Positions 1-5,918 are shown, counted from the first letter of the stretch. The stretch is DNA of 10,794 nucleotides from an uncultured Desulfovibrionaceae bacterium (GCA_947074125.1 CAMTOM010000023.1:1-10794), one strand, 5' to 3'. Made by a program: numbers and translations. The notes: generated by a model not told the origin, from the letters alone.

Positions 1-677
1 CCCTAACGCACTTGTAGATGCTAAGGTGGTGATGTTCTCGGAATTTGAAAAGAATTCAAAGCTTTGCAACACAGGCTCTTCATTCGGTACGCCGGTACTA
101 TACTCAAGAAGACGCTTTGCATGCCTGTACTCTCATTAAAGATGCCGGCTTGCGGCTTGGTGTTCAGCTTATGCCTGCCATGCCTGGAACATGCGCTCAG
201 GACTTCCTCCAGGACATTCGCCTGGCATTGGAGCTTGGCGCTGATTTTCTGCGTTTTTACCCCTGCCTTGTGATTGAGAACACAGAACTTGCCCGCATGT
301 GGCAGGAAAAAAAGTATACACCCTGGTCTTTGGAAGAAACAATACAGACTCTCGCCGAAGGCTGGCTGCTCACACTGCAAAGCCAAACACCTGTCATCCG
401 TATGGGGCTCGCACCAGAAAAAAATCTTGTGGATGCGATATTGGCTGGCCCCTTCCACCCTGCACTGGGAGCGCTGGTGCAGGCTCACGCTCTGTATCAC
501 TATATTATCGAGGCTACGCACAGGCAGCGCATCACATTTCTTTCTCTTCCCAAACGCTGTCAGGGATTTTTTTGGGGTGAAAAACGCTCACTAGCCCCTC
601 TTTGGGAGCAGATAGGTGTTACACAGGCAACAGTACAGTGGCATGAACATGACGAAATTTATTTCAGTCTGGACTGA
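1..677 (+). pseudogene. Elp3-like radical SAM protein, C-terminal part, probably frameshifted
   Basis: Seen: the window opens inside a coding region. Reading frame 2 (bases 2-61) gives PNALVDAKVVMFSEF, which fits the middle of a radical SAM core. The frame then changes: from about base 45 to the TGA at 675-677 a different frame gives IQSF...YTQEDALHACTLIKDAGLRLG, LMPAMPG, FLRFYPCLVIENT and LAGPFHPALGALV. Family knowledge: Elp3/COG1243-like radical SAM proteins have 'GV..VELGIQSF' at the junction, a segment contributing to the SAM-binding core, and a late LAG.xHPALGELV motif. Here about eight codons between F and IQSF are replaced by 7 bases, so roughly 17 bases are missing and the frame is broken. 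A TGA at 30-32 blocks the downstream frame. The TTG at 45 could start a 210-residue remnant, but it has no convincing ribosome binding site and would lack the Fe-S cluster cysteines. The substrate is unknown. Assembly error is the main alternative. Confidence 0.65.
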
Positions 678-760
678 CTATCTCAAAAACGCGCGCAATA
701 ACGTCTTCCCTAAATAAGGGGAAAATACTCTGAGCATAATCTCATTATTTCCAGAAAAGC

Positions 761-794
761 AAAGGACCTCAGCACATTTGCCGAGGTCCTTTTT
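761..794 (+). terminator. Rho-independent terminator after the radical SAM gene
   Basis: A stem of GGACCTC (764-770) and GAGGTCC (783-789), extendable by AAA/TTT, has a 12-base loop and is followed by a run of five T. It lies 84 bases past the stop of the radical SAM reading frame and points in its direction. The AAA on the left side makes weak termination in the other direction possible. Confidence 0.85.
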
Positions 795-806
795 CAAGGG
801 GGGGAT

Positions 807-860
807 ACAGGGACTAACCCTGTCGATGGGGAACGAAGAGAAGAGGGGAGCTTCTCTTCG
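807..860 (+). other. Two hairpins in a gene-free stretch
   Basis: Between the terminator and the small reading frame at 960 there is no gene-sized frame, but there are perfect inverted repeats. ACAGGG (807-812) pairs with CCCTGT (818-823) over a 5-base loop. CGAAGAGAAG (834-843) pairs with CTTCTCTTCG (851-860) over a 7-base loop, with a T6 run (869-874) eight bases further on. With the hairpins on either side (764-789 and 888-914) this makes four stems in about 150 bases. It could be a small structured RNA, a leader for the downstream small frame, or a row of terminators. I do not recognise a known RNA family. Confidence 0.4.
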
Positions 861-883
861 AAAACTTGTTTTTTGCTTTAAAA

Positions 884-914
884 GGGTGCAGCCACCGTCC
901 GATACGGTGGCTGC
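884..914 (-). terminator. Hairpin, likely terminator of the zraP-like gene
   Basis: A perfect 11-bp stem, GCAGCCACCGT (888-898) and ACGGTGGCTGC (904-914), has a 5-base loop. Read on the minus strand it is followed by ACCCTTTT, a modest U-tract, about 100 bases after the stop of the zraP-like gene. Read on the plus strand it lies just before two GGAGGAGG stretches and could instead be a leader hairpin for the small frame at 960. Confidence 0.55.
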
Positions 915-959
915 TAGGAGGAGGATGTTTTGCTAACAAAGCGTGGAGGAGGCTTCATT

Positions 960-1058
960 ATGCATTTGGAGATTTTGGATCACTGTTGGATGACAGTTGT
1001 TATAACTATTGCAATTATTGTTCCACAGGACGCTTGCCGGGACGCTTCTGAGGCATAA
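960..1058 (+). CDS. Possible small membrane peptide, 32 residues
   Basis: An ATG at 960 follows a very strong ribosome binding site (GGAGGAGG, 945-952) at 7 bases spacing. It opens a frame of 32 codons ending in TAA at 1056-1058. The peptide begins MHLEILDHC, has a hydrophobic core WMTVVITIAIIV (about residues 10-21) that could lie in a membrane, and ends in a charged tail PQDACRDASEA. Its last 44 bases overlap the 3' end of the zraP-like gene on the opposite strand. No family is recognised. Size, hydrophobicity, antisense overlap and the hairpins upstream recall leaderless small membrane proteins or type I toxins, but this is only a resemblance. A second GGAGGAGG (916-923) directly abuts a three-codon ATG TTT TGC TAA. 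The frame may be chance. Confidence 0.3.
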   Translation: MHLEILDHCWMTVVITIAIIVPQDACRDASEA

Positions 1059-1467
1059 TTCTGCCCACTTCTTCTTCAATCTTGGTACGGAAAGCGTCCA
1101 GTTCCTTACGCATTTCCGTTCTCAGAGCGAAAAGATCTGAAGCTGCTGTACGCACGGCGCTCACATCAAGCGGACTCGCCTTTTTCAGAGCATCAAGCTC
1201 ATGGCGCTTCACAAAAAGCTTTTCCTGCAAAGGCAGGGTGCGGTCACGAAATTCGCGTTGCAGTGTTTCGTATTTTGCCCGCTGCTCAGGAGTATAGCCA
1301 CGAGGAGGAGCCATCATGCCAGGCATTCCCGCACCATGAGGACTTGTCTGGTAACAGGGAGCAGGCATCTGGCGTCTTTGATCCTGACTCGAAACATCAT
1401 TGGCGAACAAACCGCCACCAATCAAACCACAAGCTATAAGAACAAAAAACATTTTAGACAATTTCAT
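1015..1467 (-). CDS. zraP: ZraP/Spy-type periplasmic metal-responsive chaperone
   Basis: This is a 150-residue exported protein. A signal peptide covers residues 1-22 (K3...FFVLIACGLIGGGLFA), with likely cleavage after GLFA. After it comes a Met/Cys/His-bearing segment (C38, H44, M48, M51, M52), then a helical region with YTPEQRAKYETLQREF at about 58-73, matching the TPEQ start of ZraP/Spy/CpxP-fold proteins. The tail is basic. In Enterobacteria ZraP is a zinc-binding chaperone that dampens ZraS; a similar role is inferred here. A LIAC sequence at 10-13 resembles a lipobox but sits too early, with hydrophobic residues after it. The start is supported by GAGG five bases before the ATG. The gene lies after the zraS-zraR-HD operon but has its own sigma-54 promoter. 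Metal specificity cannot be read from the sequence. Confidence 0.85.
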   Translation of the reverse strand: MKLSKMFFVLIACGLIGGGLFANDVSSQDQRRQMPAPCYQTSPHGAGMPGMMAPPRGYTPEQRAKYETLQREFRDRTLPLQEKLFVKRHELDALKKASPLDVSAVRTAASDLFALRTEMRKELDAFRTKIEEEVGRIMPQKRPGKRPVEQ

Positions 1468-1481
1468 AAGTACCTCAAAAT

Positions 1482-1487
1482 ATTATA
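1482..1487 (-). promoter_or_regulatory. Possible sigma-70 -10 box close to the zraP-like start
   Basis: A perfect TATAAT on the minus strand lies 14 bases before the ATG. The hexamer 17 bases further up (TTCTGT) matches the -35 consensus poorly, and a transcript from here would start close to the ribosome binding site. It is probably minor compared with the sigma-54 promoter at 1559-1576. Confidence 0.25.
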
Positions 1488-1532
1488 GAAAACTCTTCTT
1501 AACTACAGAAGCTCAATGATTTCTCTCTCAAA

Positions 1533-1545
1533 GTGCCAGTGGCAC
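1533..1545. promoter_or_regulatory. Palindrome in the zraP-like leader
   Basis: GTGCCA-G-TGGCAC is a perfect 6-1-6 inverted repeat lying just downstream of the predicted sigma-54 start of transcription (about 1549). It could be an operator. Its TGGCAC arm resembles half of a -24 box, but there is no GC at the -12 position. Confidence 0.4.
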
Positions 1546-1558
1546 CTGTCTGGAGTTA

Positions 1559-1576
1559 TAGCAATGAGCGTGCCAA
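1559..1576 (-). promoter_or_regulatory. Sigma-54 (-24/-12) promoter of the zraP-like gene
   Basis: The minus strand reads TTGGCACGCTCATTGCTA, a full match to the RpoN consensus TTGGCACG-N4-TTGC with GG and GC separated by exactly 10 bases. The transcript should start near 1549, giving a leader of about 80 bases before the ATG at 1467. A sigma-54 promoter fits with the adjacent gene for a ZraR-type activator. Confidence 0.88.
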
Positions 1577-1647
1577 CTAAAAAAATTCTGTTTTTCCGTA
1601 AACAATTTTTTCGTTTTCCTTTTTCCTTCCTGAAACATACGCCAAAG

Positions 1648-1696
1648 TGTATAACTTCTGAACACAGGTAAAGAGCATATGTATAATTTTTGAACA
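1648..1696. promoter_or_regulatory. Two 17-bp direct repeats, likely enhancer sites for the ZraR-like activator
   Basis: TGTATAACTTCTGAACA (1648-1664) and TGTATAATTTTTGAACA (1680-1696) match at 15 of 17 bases and are spaced 32 bp centre to centre, about three helical turns. Each is an imperfect palindrome of the form TGT-N11-ACA (half-sites TGTATA and TGTTCA). Their centres lie about 107 and 139 bases upstream of the predicted sigma-54 start, where NtrC-family activators commonly bind. They begin just past the stop codon of the HD gene. The assignment to ZraR is inference from context. Confidence 0.65.
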
Positions 1697-1711
1697 GCTC
1701 CTTCCATATGC

Positions 1712-2323
1712 CTAGCGATGCTTTTCCCACCAGGAGCGATCTGCTCCTGCATACCACCATAAATTATGGTCCGTTTGCATAATGACACTGGCAAGGGATC
1801 TCCCTTCCTCTGTGACAAGACGCTTGCAAGCATTTTCGAGCCAATCCAGGGCAAAAGCATTTCCCTTATCACTTTCGGCCTTGAGATTCAGAATAAAATC
1901 CAGTTGATCGGCATCATGTGCCAAACGGGATTCGATACTCACACTGTCCTGAAGCTCCTGAAAACCATTCAGAACTTCATCCTCAAGGCCTGTACCTGCT
2001 GTGGCATGTGTGAGCGCCACACGGGATTCAGCATGATTATACATATGATTCACATAGTTAAAGTCGCCAGTACGTGCTTCATGCAGATCATGAAAAAGGC
2101 ACAAAAACACAACACGCTCTGGAGCAATCCCAGCAAGTCTGGCCAATACATGTCCGATTACTGCTGTACGAAAAGAATGTTCGGCCACATTCTCCTGTCC
2201 CGACCCCAAAAACTGGTATCCAGTTCTTGGCGTATGCCGCAACATCCCAACTTCATTTAAGAAATCAACTATACGCTCCTGCTGACTACGTCCCGCAAAG
2301 TTTTTTACAGCATCCACACTCAT
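1712..2323 (-). CDS. HD-domain phosphohydrolase (YfbR/HDDC2-like, COG1896)
   Basis: The protein has 203 residues, about the length of YfbR-type 5'-deoxynucleotidases. The HD metal-site pattern is visible: E48-H49 in QENVAEHSF, H78-D79 in FHDLHEARTGD with E82 and R84, and D137 in LAHDADQLD. Family members use a divalent metal to remove phosphate from (deoxy)nucleoside monophosphates in the cytoplasm; the exact substrate here is not known. The ATG at 2323 is chosen because GAGGAG lies six bases before it and overlaps the zraR stop (10-base gap), which suggests translational coupling. Upstream in-frame starts such as ATG 2347 would overlap zraR and have a poorer ribosome binding site. Its place in a two-component operon is unusual. 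No terminator is evident before the zraP-like gene's control region. Confidence 0.85.
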   Translation of the reverse strand: MSVDAVKNFAGRSQQERIVDFLNEVGMLRHTPRTGYQFLGSGQENVAEHSFRTAVIGHVLARLAGIAPERVVFLCLFHDLHEARTGDFNYVNHMYNHAESRVALTHATAGTGLEDEVLNGFQELQDSVSIESRLAHDADQLDFILNLKAESDKGNAFALDWLENACKRLVTEEGRSLASVIMQTDHNLWWYAGADRSWWEKHR

Positions 2324-2333
2324 AACAAGCTCC

Positions 2334-3698
2334 TCATTCCAAACCATATTTTTTGAGCTTGCTGTGCAGCGTGGCTCGTGTAATACCCAATCGACGAGCT
2401 GCCTCACTCTTGTTGTCGCTAACATCCTGTAATGTATCCAAGATAGCTTGTCGTTCCAAATCGTCAAGGGACATACCTGCCAATGACACCATTTCCGTGC
2501 CCTGGGAAGAGGCTTCCGCATCCGCACCGGAAACACTCAAAGGCAATTCCCGCTCTGTCACATATTCGCCCATGCTTAAAATCACAGAACGCTCAACCGC
2601 ATTTTCCAGCTCGCGTACATTGCCTGGCCATGAATAGCGCAACAAGGCATCCATGGCCTGTGGCGAAAAACCCTTCAGATTCTTGCGATTGCGCACCGCA
2701 AAACGCTCAAGAAAAGCCGCTGCCAGCAAGGGAATATCTTCACTGCGCTGCCGCAATGCCGGCACTTCCACAGTAAACACAGAAGGGCAGAAAAAAAAAG
2801 GTCCCCGAAACGGCCATGCGCCAACACATTCAGTCCAGTCCCGTGCTGTCGCAGCGAAAATGCACACGTCGACCGATAAGGGCGGATCCGCCCCCGCTCG
2901 CTGCACTTCTCCCTGCTGCAAAGCCCGCAGGAGTTTTGCCTGGAGCGGCAAGGGCATTTCTCCGATCTCATCCAGAAAAAGCGTCCCGCCATTTGCCTGA
3001 AAAAAACGTCCATCCCGTCGCCTGTCCGCACCTGTGAAGGAACCTTTTTCATGCCCAAACAGTTCAGATTCCAGCAAATTCTCCGCAAGAGCAGCACAGT
3101 TGACAGTGACCACAGGTTTCGCAGAACGGGCACTGCCAGCATGCAGGGCACGCGCAACCAGCTCTTTGCCCGTGCCTGACTCCCCCGTAATCAGTACAGT
3201 GGCTTCAGTAGGGGCAACAGTAGTAATGATTTGCAGCATATCCTGCATTGCCTTGCTGCGCCCCAAAATATCAGGAATAGTAGAAACTTCAGACAGTTGC
3301 CGGCGCAATTCCCTGTTCTCAACACTGAGGCGGGCATGTTCCAGTGCCCGAATAAGAACATTGTGCAGCGCATCAAAATCCAAAGGCTTGATAAGATAGT
3401 CATAAGCGCCAATGCGCAACGCCTCCACCGCTGTTTCCACAGAAGAATACGCTGTCATAAGAATTACTGGCAGAGCTGGATTATATTCCATAATGCCACG
3501 CAATGCCGCTATGCCATCCACACGCGCCATACGCACATCTGTCAGTACCGCTTCATATGGCTTGCGATGTACAGCCTCTATGGCTTCATCACCATCACTT
3601 ACCTCATCCACCTCATATCCCCATGAACGCAATAATGTCCGCAGCATACTCCGATGTGCGGCATCATCATCAACAACAAGAATACAGCTTTTCCCCAT
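2334..3698 (-). CDS. zraR: ZraR/AtoC-like sigma-54-dependent response regulator
   Basis: The protein has 454 residues in the usual NtrC-family order. The receiver spans 1-120, with acidic pocket D10-D11-D12, phosphoacceptor D54, T82 and K104. The AAA+ domain spans about 143-375, with Walker A GESGTGKE (172-179), the sigma-54 contact loop GSFTGA (219-224, one change from GAFTGA) and Walker B GTLFLDEIG (238-246). A Fis-type helix-turn-helix lies at 412-454 (KSEAARRLGITRATLHSKL). The start has AGGAG six bases upstream, overlapping the end of zraS. Oddity: residues 279-306 are abnormal. The usual VRIIAATHRDL and FREDLYYRLNV appear as VCIFAATARDW and FRGPFFFCPSV, so the second arginine finger is Cys304. 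An A9 tract (2791-2799) lies within this stretch. If real, this should impair ATP hydrolysis; error is possible. Confidence 0.9.
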   Translation of the reverse strand: MGKSCILVVDDDAAHRSMLRTLLRSWGYEVDEVSDGDEAIEAVHRKPYEAVLTDVRMARVDGIAALRGIMEYNPALPVILMTAYSSVETAVEALRIGAYDYLIKPLDFDALHNVLIRALEHARLSVENRELRRQLSEVSTIPDILGRSKAMQDMLQIITTVAPTEATVLITGESGTGKELVARALHAGSARSAKPVVTVNCAALAENLLESELFGHEKGSFTGADRRRDGRFFQANGGTLFLDEIGEMPLPLQAKLLRALQQGEVQRAGADPPLSVDVCIFAATARDWTECVGAWPFRGPFFFCPSVFTVEVPALRQRSEDIPLLAAAFLERFAVRNRKNLKGFSPQAMDALLRYSWPGNVRELENAVERSVILSMGEYVTERELPLSVSGADAEASSQGTEMVSLAGMSLDDLERQAILDTLQDVSDNKSEAARRLGITRATLHSKLKKYGLE

Positions 3699-3701
3699 GC
3701 G

Positions 3702-5117
3702 TTACTCCTTTTCAGGCGGGGACTTTGGCAGATAAATGGAGAATGTTGTTTCCCCGTGTATCTGCTCTGTTGCCTGTCGGGAAGCACAACTGATCTCTCC
3801 GCCATGCGCTTCCACAATTTTGTAAACGATCGCCAGACCGAGTCCTGTGCCACGGCCTTTTGTCGTGAAATATGGTGTAAATATCTGAGCCAGACTCTCT
3901 GGCGCAATACCTACCCCAGTATCATGAATAGTTAACAAGAGATGGCGTTGCAGCACCTCCAGACGAATACTCATCATGCCTCCATCTGGCATGGCATCAA
4001 TCGCATTGAGACAAAGATTCAGAATGGCCTGTTCCAGGCGGTCAGGATCTATATACGCAAGAGGAAAGTCTGCCGGCACCTGCACATGGATATGCACACC
4101 ACGGTTTTCTGCATCCTGGCGCAATAAATGAACACAATGATCAACAACATCCTTAAGAGAAGTCGCCTGCAAGCGTACATCTGTCGGGCGTGAAAAGCCG
4201 ATCAGGTCAGTAATGACACGATTCAGCCTGTCCACTTCCCGCACCATTACATGCGCTGCCTCCCGATTTTCGCTCCCCTCCTCAAAAAGGCGTCCAAAAT
4301 AGGTCGCGTAGCCTTTGATGGAACTGAGCGGATTGCGAATCTCATGCGCGACACCAGCAGCCAGTGTTCCCACCGCTGCCAGTCTTTCCCGCCGCCGCAC
4401 CTCTTCTTCCAGAACGCGGATCTGCCCTTCTGCCGCACGCTGCTTTCTGCGCGATTCCCGCGCTCTTTGCGCATAGTACAACACCAAAAGGCAGGCAAAG
4501 CCCAAAAGAACAATACCTGACGCAGAAATAATCGTTTGCGTTCGATTGCGCGAGCGAGCGATCTCAAAGGGTGAAACATCCAGTCCCAAAAAAATATTGG
4601 GCTGCGGCAAACCTGAAGGTACCACTGTAGGGATGGGAGAAAAATGTTGAAATACCACGAAAGCGCGCACGCCTTCCATATTGAAAACGCGCCATTGCGG
4701 TGCCTCGCCCATATTGAGGGCTTCCATGTCTACCGGGCTCATTTCCTGTCCGTCCCTCTGAAGGATTTCACCAAGACGCGTAGGATTGCTATGAGAAAGA
4801 ATTGTCCCGTCAGGCATTGTTACAGCGATGAATAAAATGTCTTTATTATTAGACATTTCTTCCAGCAAGACCTGAAGACGGATTCCCACCTGGCTGCGCA
4901 AGCCAGTACGCAAAAGACTCTCAAAAGCCCGTATGAGAGATGAGCCTTTTTCGGCAAGAAGGCGCGCCATCGTTGCCTCGCTGCGCTCCACAGAAAAGGC
5001 AGAGATCATGCCCACCATCAATGCCAAAAGCAAAGCAACCCCAACAAGAAACCAGCCAAGAGGTGAAGAGGTTGAAGAATGTGAAGAGGATGCAGAAAGT
5101 GATGTTTGTGTAGCCAT
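3702..5117 (-). CDS. zraS: ZraS-like membrane sensor histidine kinase
   Basis: The kinase has 471 residues. The first membrane segment is at about 20-42, a periplasmic sensor region at 43-195, and the second membrane segment at about 196-215. A charged coiled linker (218-245) leads to HisKA with H258 in AAGVAHEIRNPLSSIKG, then HATPase boxes N (NLCLNAIDAM, 367-376), G1 (DTGVGI, 399-404), F (FTPYFTTK, 413-420) and G2 (GTGLGLAIV, 423-431). ZraS in Enterobacteria phosphorylates ZraR and responds to zinc and envelope stress; the signal here is inferred. The stop is three bases from the zraR start. The ATG at 5117 is preferred; a GTG at 5177 is in frame but has no ribosome binding site, and the site for ATG 5117 (GGAAGGA) is rather far upstream, so the start is not fully settled. 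Confidence 0.9.
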   Translation of the reverse strand: MATQTSLSASSSHSSTSSPLGWFLVGVALLLALMVGMISAFSVERSEATMARLLAEKGSSLIRAFESLLRTGLRSQVGIRLQVLLEEMSNNKDILFIAVTMPDGTILSHSNPTRLGEILQRDGQEMSPVDMEALNMGEAPQWRVFNMEGVRAFVVFQHFSPIPTVVPSGLPQPNIFLGLDVSPFEIARSRNRTQTIISASGIVLLGFACLLVLYYAQRARESRRKQRAAEGQIRVLEEEVRRRERLAAVGTLAAGVAHEIRNPLSSIKGYATYFGRLFEEGSENREAAHVMVREVDRLNRVITDLIGFSRPTDVRLQATSLKDVVDHCVHLLRQDAENRGVHIHVQVPADFPLAYIDPDRLEQAILNLCLNAIDAMPDGGMMSIRLEVLQRHLLLTIHDTGVGIAPESLAQIFTPYFTTKGRGTGLGLAIVYKIVEAHGGEISCASRQATEQIHGETTFSIYLPKSPPEKE

Positions 5118-5140
5118 GAAATGAGTATATCTTTCCTTCC

Positions 5141-5161
5141 ATATCGTGTACAGAACGATAT
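5141..5161. promoter_or_regulatory. Perfect inverted repeat 7-7-7 between zraS and the second chaperone
   Basis: ATATCGT (5141-5147) and ACGATAT (5155-5161) are perfect inverted arms around a 7-base spacer, with two-turn symmetry typical of a dimeric regulator's operator. It lies 24 bases upstream of the zraS ATG, within its leader or promoter. The sequence does not match the TGT-N11-ACA sites elsewhere, so a second regulator or an RNA hairpin is possible. Confidence 0.45.
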
Positions 5162-5171
5162 TGCGAAAAAC

Positions 5172-5187
5172 TTGCACAAATTTTGCA
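5172..5187 (+). promoter_or_regulatory. Weak -24/-12-like element before the second chaperone
   Basis: TTGCACAAATTTTGCA resembles the sigma-54 consensus TGGCAC-N5-TTGCA with the GG of the -24 box changed to TG. If used, transcription would start near 5198, 59 bases before the ATG at 5257. The element is itself nearly palindromic, so it could equally be an operator. The confidence is low. Confidence 0.3.
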
Positions 5188-5211
5188 TGACTTTTTTAGT
5201 GATGACTTTTT

Positions 5212-5228
5212 TGTATCTTTGTTATACA
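5212..5228. promoter_or_regulatory. Third TGT-N11-ACA site
   Basis: TGTATCTTTGTTATACA has the same 17-bp palindromic form as the paired sites at 1648-1696; its complement begins TGTATAAC, identical to the first eight bases of the site at 1648. It lies 29 bases before the second chaperone gene and 95 bases upstream of zraS, in position to serve either one. Confidence 0.45.
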
Positions 5229-5256
5229 TCTTGCTAAAGATTACTCCGGAGACACT

Positions 5257-5781
5257 ATGAAATACGCCTCCTTACTTATATTTTCCTGCATTTTCGCAGG
5301 TTTGCCTTCCGTCTCTGCTTTTGCGCAGGAAAAATCGCTTTATGAAGAGGTCGCTCCAATGCGACAAACGACTCCTGCCAAGGAAGTAAAAAACAAAAAA
5401 CAGGTCATGCAGGATACATGGCGGGCATGGTATGCTGATATGAGTGAAGAAAAACAAACCACAGCTCGCAGCATTCTTGAAAAGTCAGAACCACAGATAC
5501 GCACGCTGCAAAAAAATATCAAAACAACAATGCAACAGCTTCACGCTCTCAGCTACGATGCTTACTCTGACCCGCAGACTCTTCTTTATCTTGGGCGTGA
5601 ATTGCAGAAATATCGTGAAGACTTACGTGAAAAACTGCAAACCTTGAATGTAGAACTGCTTCGTTCTATTGGCCGGACACTCCCTACCCCTCCTGGCAGA
5701 GGTTGCAGTGCGGTCTTGCAGGCATCATCTCCGAATACTATTATTGATCCTGTAGGTTCTACAGTAATAAGCATAGAATAA
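5257..5781 (+). CDS. Second ZraP-like periplasmic protein
   Basis: A 174-residue exported protein. The signal peptide is residues 1-23, with cleavage likely after AFA. After a short linker, residues about 50-138 are helical and charged, with DMSEEKQTTARSILEKSEP at 61-79 and LGRELQKYREDLREKLQTL at 112-130. This is the same layout of two antiparallel helices (SPEKQ-type start, then an 'E....R..LR...' helix) seen in ZraP/Spy-like proteins. It is divergent from zraS and shares its intergenic region, which supports a place in the same regulon. Unlike the other copy it has no Met/His/Cys-rich N-terminal segment; the mature part has one His (96) and one Cys (150), so metal binding may be weak. The C-terminal 30 residues look unlike the family and may be disordered. 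GGAG five bases upstream fixes the start. Confidence 0.75.
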   Translation: MKYASLLIFSCIFAGLPSVSAFAQEKSLYEEVAPMRQTTPAKEVKNKKQVMQDTWRAWYADMSEEKQTTARSILEKSEPQIRTLQKNIKTTMQQLHALSYDAYSDPQTLLYLGRELQKYREDLREKLQTLNVELLRSIGRTLPTPPGRGCSAVLQASSPNTIIDPVGSTVISIE

Positions 5782-5820
5782 TTTTCTTTTCTATTTTCCA
5801 AACTCATCCGTCTTCCATCC

Positions 5821-5858
5821 GTAGAAAAGCCGCATACACAACTATGCGGCTTTTCTAC
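5821..5858. terminator. Bidirectional terminator between convergent genes
   Basis: GTAGAAAAGCCGCATA (5821-5836) and TATGCGGCTTTTCTAC (5843-5858) form a perfect 16-bp stem with a 6-base loop. The GC-rich core is followed by TTTT on either strand, as expected between convergent genes ending at 5781 and 5919. Confidence 0.9.
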
Positions 5859-5918
5859 GTTTCCTACAGGTGAAGAAGACTCTTCAGATTTCTGTACACT
5901 CTTTGTAAAAAAACTGTC

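Noticed and set aside
1429..1440. Lipobox-like LIAC in the ZraP-like signal peptide
   Set aside because: The cysteine is only at residue 13 and is followed by more hydrophobic sequence; a normal signal peptidase I site after GLFA fits better.
1503..1872. Short minus-strand frames between zraP and the HD gene
   Set aside because: They cover the sigma-54 promoter and enhancer sites and the 3' end of the HD gene, and have no ribosome binding site or family features.
2324..2536. Upstream extension of the HD gene into zraR
   Set aside because: The extra residues overlap the C-terminal helix-turn-helix of zraR and look like out-of-frame translation; ATG 2323 has a strong ribosome binding site.
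2675..3157. Minus-strand 160-codon frame within zraR
   Set aside because: It is the shifted frame of zraR. It matters only because it carries HGRFGDLFF, used above as evidence for indels in zraR.
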